From Cryptomeria japonica (Eukaryota; Streptophyta; Pinopsida; Cupressales; Cupressaceae), in NCBI RefSeq assembly GCF_030272615.1, contig NC_081410.1, positions 141,139,349-141,203,348 of the forward strand: 64,000 nt of DNA, in the 5' to 3' direction. The notes beneath the pieces are model-generated. The model searched no databases. It saw nothing but the letters and a program-made list of their open reading frames with translations, and was not told the DNA's origin. The translations under genes were made by a program, and so were the position numbers. This document shows, one piece after another, positions 10,151 through 22,772 of the stretch. Within the stretch, counting starts at the first letter, position 1; the number at the start of each line of letters is the position of its first letter.

Positions 10151-11233
10151 ATGTCTACTAACTATTTCAGGAAGGATAGTCCTAAACTTGATGGAACCAA
10201 CTATGGCATATGGAAGATTAGAATGGAGACACATTTAAATTACATTGGAAAGGACATCTGGGAAGTTACAAAGAATGGCTATACTGCTCTCACTCCCGGT
10301 CAGCCTAATCCACCTACCTTTGGAAAAGATGAAGAAAATGATTGTAAACCAAGAGAAGCACTTTTGAGTGCATTAACAGATCAGCAAATCATGGGATTAT
10401 CAGATAGATCAACTGCTAAAGCTATTTCAAATCATTTCGAAACACTAAATGAAGGAGATTCCATAGTCAAAATTGCAAAACTTGAAAGCTTCCGAGTCAG
10501 GTATGAAAATCTGAAAATGGAAGAAGATGAAAGGATTTCTGCTTTTATGGAAAGAGTTAATGAAATTGTTTTGGGTATTAAATGTTGTGGAGGAACCTTA
10601 AGTGAAGATGAAATTGTTTCAAAAGTTTTAAGAGGATTGCCACCGGCATATAAAATGAAGGTTACTGCTATAAATGAGTTAAGAACAATGCCTTATACAT
10701 CAGTAACTAGGGATACATTGATTGGAAAACTTTCAGCTTTTGAAATTGAGGAATTTGGTCTTGTTGCTACTATAATGACATATTTAGCTTTTAAGGCATC
10801 AACATCATCTACACCATCATTTCACAAGTCTGATTGGAAAACCTTCTATGCAAGAGAACTTGAGGAAAGCAGGAGAGAAAATGAAGAACTTGAAGAACTT
10901 GAAGCACTATTTGCAAGAAAAATGCCTAAAGGTCCAGTTGGAAGTAAGTATGAAGGTAAAGCACCCTTTAAATGCTTTAACTGTAATAAGATTGGTCATA
11001 TGGCTTCTAGATGCCCTGATAGACATGCTAGACTAAGAGAAGAAGCTAAGAGAACATACAAGCCTAACCCTGAATATCAGAGATACAGATTTAAGAAGAA
11101 TAAACATAAATCTTGTTATCTTACTGATGAAGAAGTAACTGACGATTCTGATGAAGATCCGACAGACAATGGATGGGTTTTTTTTGCTATAACAAAAGAT
11201 CAACCGACACTTACTATTCAACTGGTAGAGTAG
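10151..11233 (+). CDS. gag: Copia J gag polyprotein (open frame)
   Basis: An uninterrupted 360-codon frame encodes copia gag, which forms the virus-like particle in the cytoplasm and packages the element RNA. The N-terminus LDGTNYGIWKIRMETHL (about residues 13-30) and the core up to about residue 200 match the UBN2-type gag domain. A charged ELEESRRENEELEELEALF helix follows. One zinc knuckle, CFNCNKIGHMASRC, lies at about 275-288 with all four CCHC ligands. The start is the first ATG after the PBS, 44 bases downstream. It ends at TAG (11231-11233), after which protease continues in the same frame. Element F has a stop at the same codon. Confidence 0.9.
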   Translation: MSTNYFRKDSPKLDGTNYGIWKIRMETHLNYIGKDIWEVTKNGYTALTPGQPNPPTFGKDEENDCKPREALLSALTDQQIMGLSDRSTAKAISNHFETLNEGDSIVKIAKLESFRVRYENLKMEEDERISAFMERVNEIVLGIKCCGGTLSEDEIVSKVLRGLPPAYKMKVTAINELRTMPYTSVTRDTLIGKLSAFEIEEFGLVATIMTYLAFKASTSSTPSFHKSDWKTFYARELEESRRENEELEELEALFARKMPKGPVGSKYEGKAPFKCFNCNKIGHMASRCPDRHARLREEAKRTYKPNPEYQRYRFKKNKHKSCYLTDEEVTDDSDEDPTDNGWVFFAITKDQPTLTIQLVE

Positions 11234-14200
11234 GCCTTGGCAGGTAAAGTTGAAGTAAAGGATGAATGGATCATTGATTCCGGATTCTCACATCATATGA
11301 CCGGAGATAAAAGTAAATTCTTGAACTTTCAGGAATATAATGGAGGCTTAGTGATATTTGGAGATGATAAAGCGTGGTTGATCAAAGGTAAAGGTACAAT
11401 ATCTCTTGATGGTAAGCATAATACTGACAATGTTTACTATGTTGAAGGTTTAAAGCATAATCTTTTGAGTGTTGGTCATTTAGTTGAAAAAGGATTTTAG
11501 TTACAATTCAAAAATGGAAAATGCAAAATTATGAATAGAACTGGTTTGGAAATTGCAACAGGTAATCAAACTAGAGGTAATATCTTTCATTTGAATAACA
11601 GTGAAAAGACATGCTTGATTGCACATATTGATGAAAGTTGGCTATGGCATAAGAGACTCTGTCATGTAAATTTTGATTGCATGGTAAAAATCAATACTAC
11701 TAAGGCAGTTAGGGATTTACCTAAAATTGTCAAACCTCACAATACAGTAAGGAATGTCAATTTGGAAAACAAGTTGGAGCTACTTTTAAAAGTATTCCAA
11801 AAATATCAAATAATGCTCTTGACTTAATTCATACTGATTTATGTGGTCCAGCTAGAACTAAAAGTTTGCAAGGTGATAGATATTTCATGCTAATCATTGA
11901 TGACTACTCTAGAATGTGTTGGGTTACTTTTCTCAGAGAAAAATCAAAAGCACTTGGAAAGTTCAAACTGTTCAAAGCAATGGTAGAGAATGAAATCGGT
12001 AAGAAAATCAAATGACTGAGATCAGATCAAGGAGGAGAATTTACATCTAAGGAATTTAATACATTTTGTGAAGTGAATGGAATCAGAAGACAACTATCAG
12101 CACCCCGAACACCACAACAAAATGGAGTTGTTGAAAGGAAAAACAAAACTATCTTGGATGCAGCAAGAAGTATGTTATCAGAAGCAAATCTACCACATAT
12201 GTATTGGAGAGAGGTAGTAAGTACAATGGTCTATACATTCAACAAAGTTTACATCAAAGGTGAAACCAGTAAGACCCATGAACTATGGTCTAGTATTACT
12301 CCTACTCTTAAATATTTCAGAATATTTAGAAGTAAATGCTATATTAGAAGCGATGAGTATATTGGAAAATTTGATCCTAGAAGTGATGAAGGAATATTTC
12401 TTGGTTATTCATCTAAGAGAAAGGCATATAGATGTTTTAGCAAAAGATTACAGAAAATTGTTGAGAGTACAAATGTGAAGATTGATGAACAATTCAGAGA
12501 AACTTCAAGGTACATAGACTCTGAACCGGCAGTAGAGATTCTAACAAATGAACCTATATTGAACCCACTAGTACAGAATGAAGATCCAGTTACACCAGTA
12601 TCATCTGAAAATTCCATAGTAACTGAGGAACAACAGCAAACGAAGACACTCCGGTATGTAAGACTGAATCACTCTAAAGATCAGATAATTGGGAACAAAA
12701 ATAAAGGAGTTATGACACGAGGAAGACTGGAAAATGAAGAGGTATGTCATATTTCTCAAATTGAACCATCATAAATTAATAAGGCATGTGAAGATAAACA
12801 CTGGATTAAATCTATAGAAGAGGAACTAGAACAAATTGAGAAAAATAACACATGGACATTATTTCCTCGACCTAAAGACAAAAATGTGATTGGAACAAAG
12901 TGGGTATTTAGAAACAAAATTAATGAAGATGGTAAGGTAATTAGGAATAAAGCAAGACTAGTGTGTAAGGGATATTCTCAGAAAGAAGGAATTGATTATA
13001 ATGAAACCTTTGCACCGATAGCTAGAATTGAGGCAGTCAGATTATTTTGGGCTTTTGCAGCACACAAGAACTACAAAGTATATCAAATGGATATTAAATG
13101 TGCATTTCTGAATGGAGATCTTGAAGAAGAAGTTTACTTTGAACAACCTAATGGATTCTCTTTAACAGATAACAAAAATATGGTTTGCAGGTAAAGGAAA
13201 GCTTTGTATGGATTGAAACAAGCTCCAAGAGCTTGGTATGCAAGATTCGATAAGTATCTTTTGAAGATTGGTTTTTCTAAAGGTAATACTGACATCAACT
13301 TATATTATAAAGTGACAAATGATGAAATCTTGGTTATAGAAGTTTTTGTTGATGATATAATCTATGGAGGAGAAGATGGATCATGTAAAGAATTTTCTAT
13401 TGAAATGCAGCAAGAATTTGAAATGTCTATGATTGGAGAAATAAAATTCTTTTTACGATTGTAGATTTCACAGACTGATAAAGGTATATTCTTGATTCAA
13501 TCCAAGTACTTGAAGGAGTTATTAAAGAAATTTGGGATGGAGAGCTCTAAACCGATGAGCACACCTATGACTACAAATGACAAATTATCACTAAGGGATG
13601 AATCTACACCAGTTAATCCAACTAGATACAAATCTATGATAGGAGGTTTACTATATTTGACACAAACAAGACCTGATATCGTGAATGCAGTATGTATTGT
13701 TTCAAGATTTCAGAGTAATCCTTGAGAAAATCATGAATCAACAGTAAAAAGGATTTTCTGGTACTTGCAAGGCACTACAAATCTTGGATTATGGTATCCT
13801 AGAGATGAAAACTTTGAATTATGTACATACACAGATGCAAATTGGGCAGGAGATGTGGATGATAGAAAAAGCACCACCGGCAGAGCATTTTTTCTTGGAA
13901 GTAGATTAATTTCCTAGTTGAGTAAGAAACAAAGTTGTACATCTTTATCAATAGCTAAATCAGAATATATTGCGGCAGCAACCAACTATACACAGGTACT
14001 ATGGCTTAAGCAAATGTTGAAGGATATAAAGGTAAAATGCAAGGAACCTATTACTATCTATTGTGATAATACTACAACAATTGATATATCTAAGAATCCG
14101 GTACTACATTCTAAAACCAAACATGTTTCTATCAAACTGAATTTTCTAAGGGAAAATGTTGAAGCAAAAGAAATTAAAATGGTTTATGTGAATACTAAAG

Positions 14201-14298
14201 AGCAGATTGTAGATATTTGCACTAAACCTCTACCTAAGGAGACTTTTCAATATCTCAGAGACCAGCTTGGGGTCATACCCCCACCGATAGAAACTTAG
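11234..14298 (+). pseudogene. pol: Copia J pol: PR, INT, RT, RNase H
   Basis: Protease motif IIDSGFSHHMTGD, then GAG-pre-integrase (WLWHKRLCHVNFD). The integrase core has HTDLCGP (Asp), LRSDQGGEFT (Asp) and NGVVERKNKT (Glu). The integrase tail contains FDPRSDEGIFLGYSS. RT begins [10 protein letters not shown] and has active site FVDDIIYGG (about 13342-13368) and [12 protein letters not shown]. RNase H contains YTDANWAGD and YCDNTTTIDISKN. Breaks are a stop in protease (11498), a small deletion and frameshift near 11.75 kb, TGA near 12013, and stops at about 12772, 13193, 13462, 13723 and 13915. The frame is otherwise constant from 12.07 to 14.30 kb, so the damage is recent point mutation. Confidence 0.92.
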
Positions 14299-14607
14299 AC
14301 ATTTGATGATAGTCATCAACCGACAGAAATAACAGATAAATCTCTTACTCCAGCTTTGATGAGAAAGCTACTTCTCAGGTGGAGTAGTTGGTATAGTGAA
14401 TTGGTTGGTATTTTGTATCTAAAAAATGGTCTTTATATTTCTTTGGCATTTGATGTCAAAGGGGGAGAGATTGGTATGGAAAAACACAAGGTAAACTCAT
14501 GACACTCCCAGGGGGAGAGATTGTTACTTTTTGGTATTTGGCATTTCTGTTTTGGCACTTTGATGGTTTTTCCATCTTGTGTTGCCATCAATGCCAAAGG
14601 GGGAGAT
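14299..14607 (+). other. J 3' non-coding region with repeated PPTs
   Basis: Three polypurine blocks of the form gggggaga: at about 14459-14470 (gatgtcaaagggggagaga), about 14510-14521 (cccagggggagaga) and 14597-14606 just before the 3' LTR. Multiple polypurine tracts are a known trait of Sirevirus copia elements. Confidence 0.7.
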
Positions 14608-15653
14608 TGTTGGTATTTTGGTATGGTTTTTTCATTGATGTCAACACCTACTAAACCTTATCAACTCTGGCACTTTAGAAAATCAGCAACATTCACCGGC
14701 AAGCAAGTGACTTATGCACAGTCACCGGTATCTGGTACACCGATAGGATATAATATTCACCGACACTTGGAATAGCATGGAAAACACTTGGTTATGTTGA
14801 AGACATCATTTGGACACTTTGTCTTGGAGTTTTTGTTCATTGGCATATTCGTATTTGCATATTTGTTGTTACCGGCAAATAGGTCCAGGATATACACCAG
14901 CAAGTTTATCTTTTCTAGATCAGCACGACACGCTATGGAGATGTCTCTTTATTGTTGTAAATGCATCAAGCTAACATGTTGAATCGGTTATTGCAACGGA
15001 CATTGTTTTGTTTGTAAATTTATTTTATTGTAATATCCTTTAGAGCCGACCTACTAAAATTGGTCTTAAGTTATGATATAAATGTAAGATCATGTGTGGA
15101 ATATGAAAAAGGATTGTATGAAGGGATATGCGAGAATAAGCAAAGATATACACATAGACATCATTTGAAGGTTGAAGGAGGGTTTTTGTGCAGATAATTA
15201 GAACTACACCGGTACTGAATTTAGCATAGAAAGATGCAAATTTGAGTAGTACATCCTTATTGGATTTAATCATCCAATTGTAGTCAGTGTGACTCCTATT
15301 TGTGTTTGAGTAGTGAGCTCTAGGCACTTGGCCTTTCTACATGTGTAGACCCTATTTGTATACACATACTATCTGCAGTAGTATCATCTTATTGTGGGTA
15401 AGGTTTCCCACCATGGTTTTTCCCCTTACAGGGTTTCCACGTACAAATATTGGTGTTATGTGTTGTGGATGACTTTGTCTTTTTGTTTCATGCATTAATC
15501 TTTCTGGTATTACAATTAACTGATAAAATTGTCTACGGGCATAAAAGACTGGTTTACCGGTATTAAGCATTAAATTGGTAAAGTTATTTTTTGGTTTGAA
15601 TTTATTAGACAACTGATTCACCCCCCCCTCTCAGTTGTCTCCGGGACCTAACA
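14608..15653 (+). repeat. 3' LTR of copia J
   Basis: 1046 bp, tgttggtatttt to gacctaaca. TATAAAT at 15077-15083. U5 hairpin: 15607-15616 pairs perfectly with 15631-15640 over a 14-base loop with 8 C. It differs from the 5' LTR by scattered substitutions and the C-tract length. Confidence 0.92.
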
Positions 15654-16053
15654 AAAGATACCATCTTTCATTTGTTGAATCAATAGTCCAATGAAGAACT
15701 TAATCTCTCCGATTAGTGACATCTCAAATTGCTTCTTCATTTCATCTGCAAATGCATGTCTCATCTTGTCATCTCCACCAAAAATTATGTCATCAAAAAA
15801 CACTTCATAGATCAGAATCTGATCTCCTTCTAACTTCTGATTACTATTGCTATCTTCACTTGTTCTTTCAAATCCAATCTTCATCTTTATGTGCCTCTTT
15901 AAATGTTTTGGGCTCAAATTCAGAAATCATGCAAGAATTCTCTCTGACCTTTCTTCTTGTAAGTATTCTTGCATCCTTATCTGCTATGATCTGCTTTGGA
16001 TCATGATGCAGCTTTATATACCTAGGAATGATCTTAACTAATTCCTCTTGCTT
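15654..16053 (-). pseudogene. Copia B RT fragment, N-terminus deleted
   Basis: On the minus strand the linker after integrase (EFEP/SPK.FK-like) runs directly into the end of the RT palm, VFFDDIIFGGDD, then FEMSLIGEIKFFIGL. The RT segment present in J and F from the WVFRN block to the [10 protein letters not shown] block is absent, so several hundred bases of RT were lost from B before J inserted. The fragment stops at the J target duplication and continues at 9015. Confidence 0.8.
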
Positions 16054-17440
16054 TTATTCTTCATCCTCATCTTCATTAGCATCTCCTAGTGTTGGAGCAT
16101 TGTTATTTGTACTTGGTTGTTTTGCAACTAGTTCCCAGAAGGTTACAACCAATTCATCTACCGCTCGCTCACTACCGGTTTCCTCAGGTTTCTCAAAGGT
16201 TTCATCAACTCTAACATTGATACTTTCAACAATTCTCTGAGTCCTATTGTTAAAACACTTGAGAGCTTTGCTCTTGGTGGAATACCCTAGGAATATTCCC
16301 TCATCACATTTTGCATCAAACTTACTTGGGTGTTCACTTCTCTTAATATAAAACTTTCTACCAAACACTCTAAAGTAGCTTACTATAGGAATCTTACCAG
16401 TCCAATACTCATAAGGAGTTTTATCCTTGCCTTTCTTGATGAGTACTAGGTTCATAATGTAGAATGCAGTGCTCACCATTTCTCTCCAAAAAGTGTGAGC
16501 AACCTTCCCTTGAATCAACATCGTTCTCGCTGCTTCAACTACAGTCTAATTATTCCTTTCTTCTAGGCCATTCTGTTGTGGATTCAAGGGGCAGACAGTT
16601 GCCTCTTGATGTTGTTCTCTTCACAGTACTTATTGAACTCACTAGAAGTGAACTCACCTCCTTGGTCAGTTCTAAGGCATTTAATCCTCTTACCACTTTC
16701 CTTTTCAACTAGTGCTCTGAAGCCTTTAAACTTTCCAAAAGCTTCAGACTTGTCTTTCAAGAATGTGACCCACATCATTCTTGAGAAATCATCAGTAAGA
16801 ATCATAAAGTACCTATCTCTCTGAACACTCCTAGTTTTTATAGGACCACACAAATTAGTATGTACAAGATCAAGTAAATTATCTGTTGTGAAATATTTAC
16901 CTTTGAAGGTTGAGGAAGACATTCTCCCTAGTTGACATTCTCTACACAAAGAATTCTCCGGTTTGTTCAGCACAGGCAATCCTCTAACTACCTTGATCTT
17001 ACTGGCCTTCATAATATTATCAAAATTTACATGGCAGAGTCTCCTATGCCATATCCAACTGTCATCAAACTTAGCCATTAAACATTGACTGATATTTGTA
17101 TTTAACTGAAATAAGTTACCTTTGGTCTGCATACCGATGGCCATCAGTTCACCACTCTTTCCTTTTATTTTGCACACTCCATCTTTGAATTCCAGAGTGA
17201 GTCCTTTATCATTCAGCTGAGCAACACTCAAAAAGTTATGCCTGAGACCTTCTACCCAATACACATTATCAACACTACTTTTTCCATTTAGAGAGATGGA
17301 CCCTTTACCTTTTACCATACATGGTGCATCATTACCAAATCGGACTACACCTCCATCATACTCTTCCAGAGACAGAAACTTTCTCCGGTCACTAGTCATG
17401 TGGTGAGAACAACCACTGTCAATAATACACTCATTTGAAT
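16054..17440 (-). pseudogene. Copia B protease and integrase remnant
   Basis: A long open stretch (17399 down to 16584) carries the end of protease (RFGNDAPCMVKGKGSISLNG), GAG-pre-integrase (WIWHRRLCHVNFD), integrase HTNLCGP (first catalytic Asp changed to Asn), RTDQGGEFTSSEF with the second Asp, and KRQLSAP. A frame break near 16.55 kb separates it from the integrase tail (16521-16054) with VFGRKFYIKR and DAKCDEGIFLGYSTKSKA. The protease active-site segment is just upstream (CIIDSGCSHHM-like near 17.42 kb) with a frameshift. Confidence 0.88.
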
Positions 17441-18460
17441 TATCAAAGCGGGAGACGAGCCTTCTTGTCTGACACTTCTTCCTTGATGGCTACAAACACT
17501 ATGTCTTTGTTGTCTTCATCTTCTGATTCATCATCAGTGACACCTTCATCGACTGCAACAAGATAGTTTCTCCTATTTCCTCCTTTGAACTTTTTAAACT
17601 TCTTTGATTTGTCCTTATTATCACTATTGGGACAGTTGACAACAATGTGTCCTATCCTATTGCAAGAAAAGCATTTCAAAGGGAGCTTACCTCTGTATTT
17701 TCTAGTTCCCTTAGGAAGTCTATTGGCCAAAAGAGCTTCAAATTCCATTAGGATCTCCTCATCATCCATATCTTTGCTTTGTCTAGGTTCACAGCTGGTA
17801 CTAACCTCTTTTCCCTTTCTAGATAGTGCAGCAGATGCTCTAAAGGCTGAATTAGTCTTCTGAACACTGCCATCATAACTATTTAACGCATATGCGGTCA
17901 ACTTAGCAATGATGGAATCAAGGGATACCTTTGTATTGTCAATAGATCTCAACTCCTGAATAGCGGCAACCCTTGTTGCATAACTAGTAATAAGGATCTC
18001 AAGACTTTGCTAACAATGGTGGAATCATCCATTGTACCTCCCGCACTCTTGATGTCTCCAACAACAATTTTAATCCTTATCCCATATTGTTGAATGGTCT
18101 CTCCTTCAACCATCTGCTTGTCTTCAAATTTTCCTCTAAGGCTTACTTCCTTAGCTTGCTTCACACGCTCATCACCGCCAAAGATAAACTCCAGAGAATC
18201 CCTTACATCTTTGGGATTGTCTTTATCCTGACATCTATAAACTCAATATTAGATAGACTGCTGATAAGAGCTTCCATGACTTGCCCATTTTCCTTAATTT
18301 CTCTTCTTTGATCATCGGTGAGAGTACCGGTAGGGACAACATAAGTATTCTCAACATAGTTCTAGTGTTGAGCACCCATGATTTTAATGTATATCTTCAT
18401 TATGTCCTTCCATATCTTAAAGTTATCTCTGTTGAACTTAGGACCTTCCCTCTTCATCAT
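17441..18460 (-). pseudogene. Copia B gag remnant
   Basis: The start ATG is at 18460-18458 on the minus strand, about 58 bases after the PBS. The N-terminus MMKREGPKFNRDNFKIWKD is of the copia gag type but diverged from J. Stops and frameshifts occur in the middle (near 18.36 and 18.17-17.95 kb). The C-terminal part (17952-17443) is open and contains one intact CCHC knuckle, CFSCNRIGHIVVNC, followed by an acidic tail (DEGVTDDESEDEDN) as in the J and E gags. Confidence 0.85.
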
Positions 18461-18517
18461 TAGAATAAGATCTTTTCCTCAAGCGGTTAAGCATATAACA
18501 CAGAGTACATAGAGGGC

Positions 18518-18531
18518 ACTCTAATACCAAA
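18518..18531 (-). promoter_or_regulatory. Primer-binding site of B
   Basis: Minus-strand reading tttggtattagagtg directly after the 5' LTR, close to the tRNA-Met-type PBS (tggtatcagagc) with one change. Confidence 0.7.
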
Positions 18532-19999
18532 TGACAAATAATGATGAATAGTAAATACTCAATAGATACTGAGAGGGGAGGGTGAATAAGTATATACAAA
18601 AACTTCTTTAACAACTTAAACTGCAAAGACTGCACTAACTGGTAAATATCATCACCGATCTAAATCAAGGCACTACCGGTAAAACATAGTGAGACTGTGA
18701 AAGGCATAAACCGGTAACATCTAGATCTTCACAAAACCTAATATCTCATTTCTACTTCACCCATATGCTTAAACAAGTAATACATTAGAAATAAAATGAC
18801 CACTGGACCAGCTTGCATTACCGCTTAACATAAAACACTAAAACATCACATGAAAAAGCATCACACATGAAACACTTATTTTTCACGTGGAAACCCAACT
18901 GGGAAAAACCATGGTGGGGATGAATACCCACTAGTTGTTCTTGAACTCTTCTGAAGTTTGCTTTGTTAGGAGCCTAGTCCGGTTAAAGACTTTACAACAG
19001 GTTCTACTAGGAACCGATCTTGCTAAGGATCACCCGGTTAAGGGATGGCTAAATACCCGGTTAGAGGTTAAAACCCTGTTAAAGGTTACCTTGTCAGAGG
19101 ATTTAAAGAACTCAATGATTTTGAGTCACCCTATTAAAGGATTTACAAAAAGCCTGTTAAAGCTACCTGGTAAAGGGATTTTCCATCTGTTGAAATGGTT
19201 AGAAGTCAATAGGTAATATGTTGATATGATAACAACACTTAATGCCAAGGCAATCCACTTTAGTTCTTTTACATCTGCAATCACACTCTGCAGATCTCTA
19301 CTTAGTGCACTGGTCTGGCAAGAGTCACTTCACATACATTCATTTGCCAACAACTTCAAATGAGAATCATCATTGACCTTATAGACAACAATTAGGTCGG
19401 TGGCAAAAACCTAAAACCCTAAGCATCTAGGTTAATAATACAGTCAGTCCAATCCTGGTCGTTTAAACACATTACATAGGGTAAAACAATCTTGAACAAA
19501 TCTCAAGACATTCTGCATTGTTCATTCTTTGCCACTTCTGGAAGCTGATAACCCATCACACACTCTCCACTGTTTACTAAGATTTTGCACATTCCCGAGG
19601 TAGATAGAATCAATCTTCTTCATGCAAGATCCTCAAGGAAATCCTTCACGCGCACAAGGCTGATGTGGCAACACGATCTGATCTTAATTTCAATGCTAAC
19701 TCATCACAGGATGTCGTCAGTCGAATCACACAAACTTGGAATGCATCAACGAGAAACCCTGAAGCTAAGAATACCAATCGGTAGTCATATCAAATGAAAC
19801 CCCAATACAAGCTTTGCATATACCAGTTCACCTTTTCGCATATACCGGTTCACATCATCATACCGGTTCACATCATACCATCATACCAATTCTCTTGCCA
19901 ATTTGCTTACTTCAATATACTGGTTCATACTTCAATATATTGACATCAATGACAACATACAATATCATCATGTCATCAAACTCTGCACATATGCCAACA
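18532..19999 (-). repeat. 5' LTR of copia B
   Basis: 1468 bp, collinear with 6470-7956. Left end tgacaaataatg, right end atgccaaca. The hairpin arm is damaged (gatactgag...ataagtat at about 18566-18594). The right end abuts the resumed A reading frame at 20000. Confidence 0.9.
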
Positions 20000-21120
20000 G
20001 TATAGAGATTGCATCAGGTACTAAGACTAAAGGTAATATCTTTCACTTCAATGCTGGTGATAAAAGTTGTTTGATTTCTCAGATTAATGAATATTGGTTA
20101 TGGCATAGAAGAATGTGTCATGTTAATTTTGACTACATGGTAAGGATAAGTTCTACTCAAGTTGTTAGAGATATGCCCAAGATTGTGAAGCATGCTATTC
20201 CGGTATGTAAGGAATGACAAATGGGAAAGAAAACAAAAATTCATTTAAAAGTAAGTTGTATTCATCTAATGGATTACTAGATCATGTTCATACTGACTTA
20301 TGTGGTCCTACAAGAGTGACAAGCATGTAGTGTGACAAATACTTTATATTGTTGATTGATGATTATTCAAGGATGATGTGGGTTACTTTTATAAGGGAGA
20401 AATTAGAAGCGCTGGAGAAATTCAAAATATTCAAAGTCGGAGTGGAAATTGAGTTAGGATTGAAGATGAAGTGCCTGAGATCTGATAGAGGAGGAGAATT
20501 TACATCAGGAGAGTTTGATACATTCTATGAGGAATGGAATTAAAAGACAATTATTTGCTCCTAGAACCCCTTAGTAGAATGGAGTTGTTGAAAGGAAAAA
20601 CAGAACTATCTTGGATGTTGCAAGGACTATGCTGATAGAAGGAAATGTTGCACAGACCTTTTGGAGAGAATTTGTTAGCATTGTTGTTTACACATTCAAC
20701 TAAGTGCATAATAAAGATGATTCCGATAAGAATCCTTATGAGCTATGGTTTGGTCATGTTCCTATAGTTAGATATTTCAGAGTTTTTGGAAGTAAATGTT
20801 ATATCAAGAGAGATGAGGATATAGGAAAGTTTGATGCAAGATGTGATGAAGGAATCTTCTTGGGATATTCTACTAAGAGAAAGGCCTATTGGTGTTACAA
20901 TAAGAGATTGAAGAAGATAGTGGAAAGTGCAAATGTAAAGGTTGATGAATGTCTTGAAAAGAAGATCAGAGCATGCAGTTATGATTTTCATGATGAAGAT
21001 GTTGTATCAAATCATGTGCATACTGAGATCTTGAAGTAGATTGATCCGATGGAGATAGTTAATCTAAATATTGTTGTTGTCGGTGAAGAAGTGCAAGAGC
21101 CTGAAAACACCATAATAATT
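20000..21120 (+). pseudogene. Copia A integrase remnant
   Basis: Continues the A frame broken at 6469: IEIASGTKTKGNIFHF, then WLWHRRMCHVNFDYM of the GAG-pre-integrase domain. The integrase core is decayed: the HTDLCGP region is off frame, DDYSRMMWVTF is present, RSDRGGEFTSGEF keeps the second Asp, and NGVVERKNRTILD keeps the Glu behind stops. The tail has VFGSKCYIKRDE and DARCDEGIFLGYSTKRKA (20704-21039). There are at least six stops or frame breaks. Confidence 0.88.
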
Positions 21121-22772
21121 AGAAGACTTCGAGGTATGTAAGATTGAATCATTCTTAGAATCAAATTATTGGTGATAAAAATAAAGGTGTGATGACTAGG
21201 AGAAGGATTGTTGCTGAAGAGATATGCTTGATTTCTAAGATTGAACCTAAAAATGTTGCAGAAGCATGTAAAGATGAAAATTGGATAAAAGCAATGGAAG
21301 AAAAGTTGAATCAGATTGAGAAGAATAGCACTTGGGAGCTTGTTCTAAGACCTAAAGACAAGAATGTTATTGGTACTAAATGGGTGTTCTGGAATAAAAT
21401 GAATGAAGCTAGTGAAGTTGTCAAAAACAAACAAAGATTGGTATGCAAGGGGTGTTCTCATATGGAAGGAATTGATTATGATGAGACTTTTGCTCCTATA
21501 GCCAAAATTGAAGTTGTTAGATTGTTGCTTGCATATGCTGCTTATAAGAACTTCAAGGTATATCAGATGGATGTCAAGTCAGCCTTTTTGAATGGTGATC
21601 TTGAGGAGGAAGTCTACATTGAGCAACCAGATGGATTTTCTTTATCAGATGAAGGAGATATGGTATGAAAATTGAAGAAAGCCCTATATGGACTGAAGCC
21701 CCTAGAGCCCAGTATGCTAGATTGGATAAGTATTTGTTGAAGCTAGGATTTCGCAAAGGTATTGGTGATAGTAATTTATACTTTAAAGTTGAGAATGATA
21801 ACATTTGTATTGTTGAAGTCTTTGTTGATGATATCATTTTTTGAGGAGATGATGATTTGAGTATGAAGTTTACTGATGATATGCAAAAGGAATTTGAGAT
21901 GTCTATGATAGGTGAAATGAAATTCTTTTTAGGATTGCTGATTACTCAAACCAGTAAAGGTATTTTCATTTCTCAATCTAAGTATGTGAAGGAATTGTTG
22001 AAGAAGTTTGGATTAGTTGATTCTAAACCTGTTGAAACTCCTATGGTGATTGGATGCAAGTTGTCTAAGAATGATGAATCTCAGAAGTTTATCAGACTTT
22101 GTATAGATCTATGGTTGGTGGATTATTGTACTTAACTCAAACTAGACCAAATATTATGCATGTTGTCTGTCTTTGTGCTATATTTCAGTCAAATCCTAAA
22201 GAAACTCATGTTATTCCTGTGAAGAGCATTTTCATATATTTGAAGGGGACTATTGACAATGGCTTATGGTATCCAAAGAATGATGATTTACTATTATGTA
22301 CCTATACTGATGTTGATTGGGTAGGTGATGCCAATGACCGGAAGAGCACTACTGGTGGAGCATTTTTTGGGGAAATAAGTTGATTTCATGGTCCAGTAAG
22401 AAGCAAGATGTTGTATCTTTATCTACTATTGAAGTTGAATACATTGTTGCTACTAGAAACTATACTCAGGTAGTTTGGATGAAGCAGATGTTGAAGGATA
22501 TCAGAATGATTTATGATGAGCCCACTTCTATTTATTGTGATAATTCAAGTGCTATCAATATTTCAAAGAATCTGGTGCTGCATTCTAAAACAAAGCATGT
22601 GTCCATAAAGTATCATTTCATGAGGGAAAAAGTCAGTGATGAAAAAGCCAAATTAGAATATGTATCTACAAAGGATCAAATTGCAGTTATTTTAACTAAG
22701 CCTTTTCCTACAAATACATTTGTCTATTTGAGAGACAAGCTAGGGTTCTTTGCCCCTCCTATTGAGAACTAG
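21121..22772 (+). pseudogene. Copia A reverse transcriptase and RNase H remnant
   Basis: RT from [16 protein letters not shown] through [19 protein letters not shown] one-residue loss and frameshift fall near the ALYGLK..APRA motif (about 21.69 kb). The active site FVDDIIF is followed by a stop, then [25 protein letters not shown], and after another shift [15 protein letters not shown]. RNase H has YTDVDWVGDAND, SLSTIEVEYIVA and YCDNSSAINISKN, ending APPIEN and TAG at 22772. A damaged but full-length domain order. Confidence 0.9.

Larger units (their letters stand above)
9016..15653 (+). mobile_element. Copia element J (Sirevirus-like), complete length
   Basis: 6638 bp, LTRs 9016-10092 and 14608-15653, perfect duplication AAAGA (9011-9015, 15654-15658). 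It has a PBS, gag, protease, integrase, RT, RNase H and polypurine tracts in order. J is the youngest layer of the left nest (C, then A, then B, then J). It belongs to the same family as F on the other strand. The gag frame is open; pol carries one frameshift and about eight stops. Confidence 0.95.
6470..19999 (-). mobile_element. Copia element B, split by J
   Basis: Minus-strand element with LTRs 6470-7956 and 18532-19999, a PBS at 18518-18531 and gag to RNase H between them. Flanks are atata (6465-6469) and gtata (20000-20004), a 5-bp duplication with one mismatch. Removing B restores the A reading frame. Element J sits at 9016-15653 in the RT region. Without J it is about 6.9 kb. RT has lost its N-terminal part by internal deletion, so B could not have encoded a working RT after that event. 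Confidence 0.9.

Noticed and set aside
15716-16824. Plus-strand frames at 15.7-16.8 kb
   Set aside because: Antisense shadows of the B integrase and RT remnant on the minus strand.
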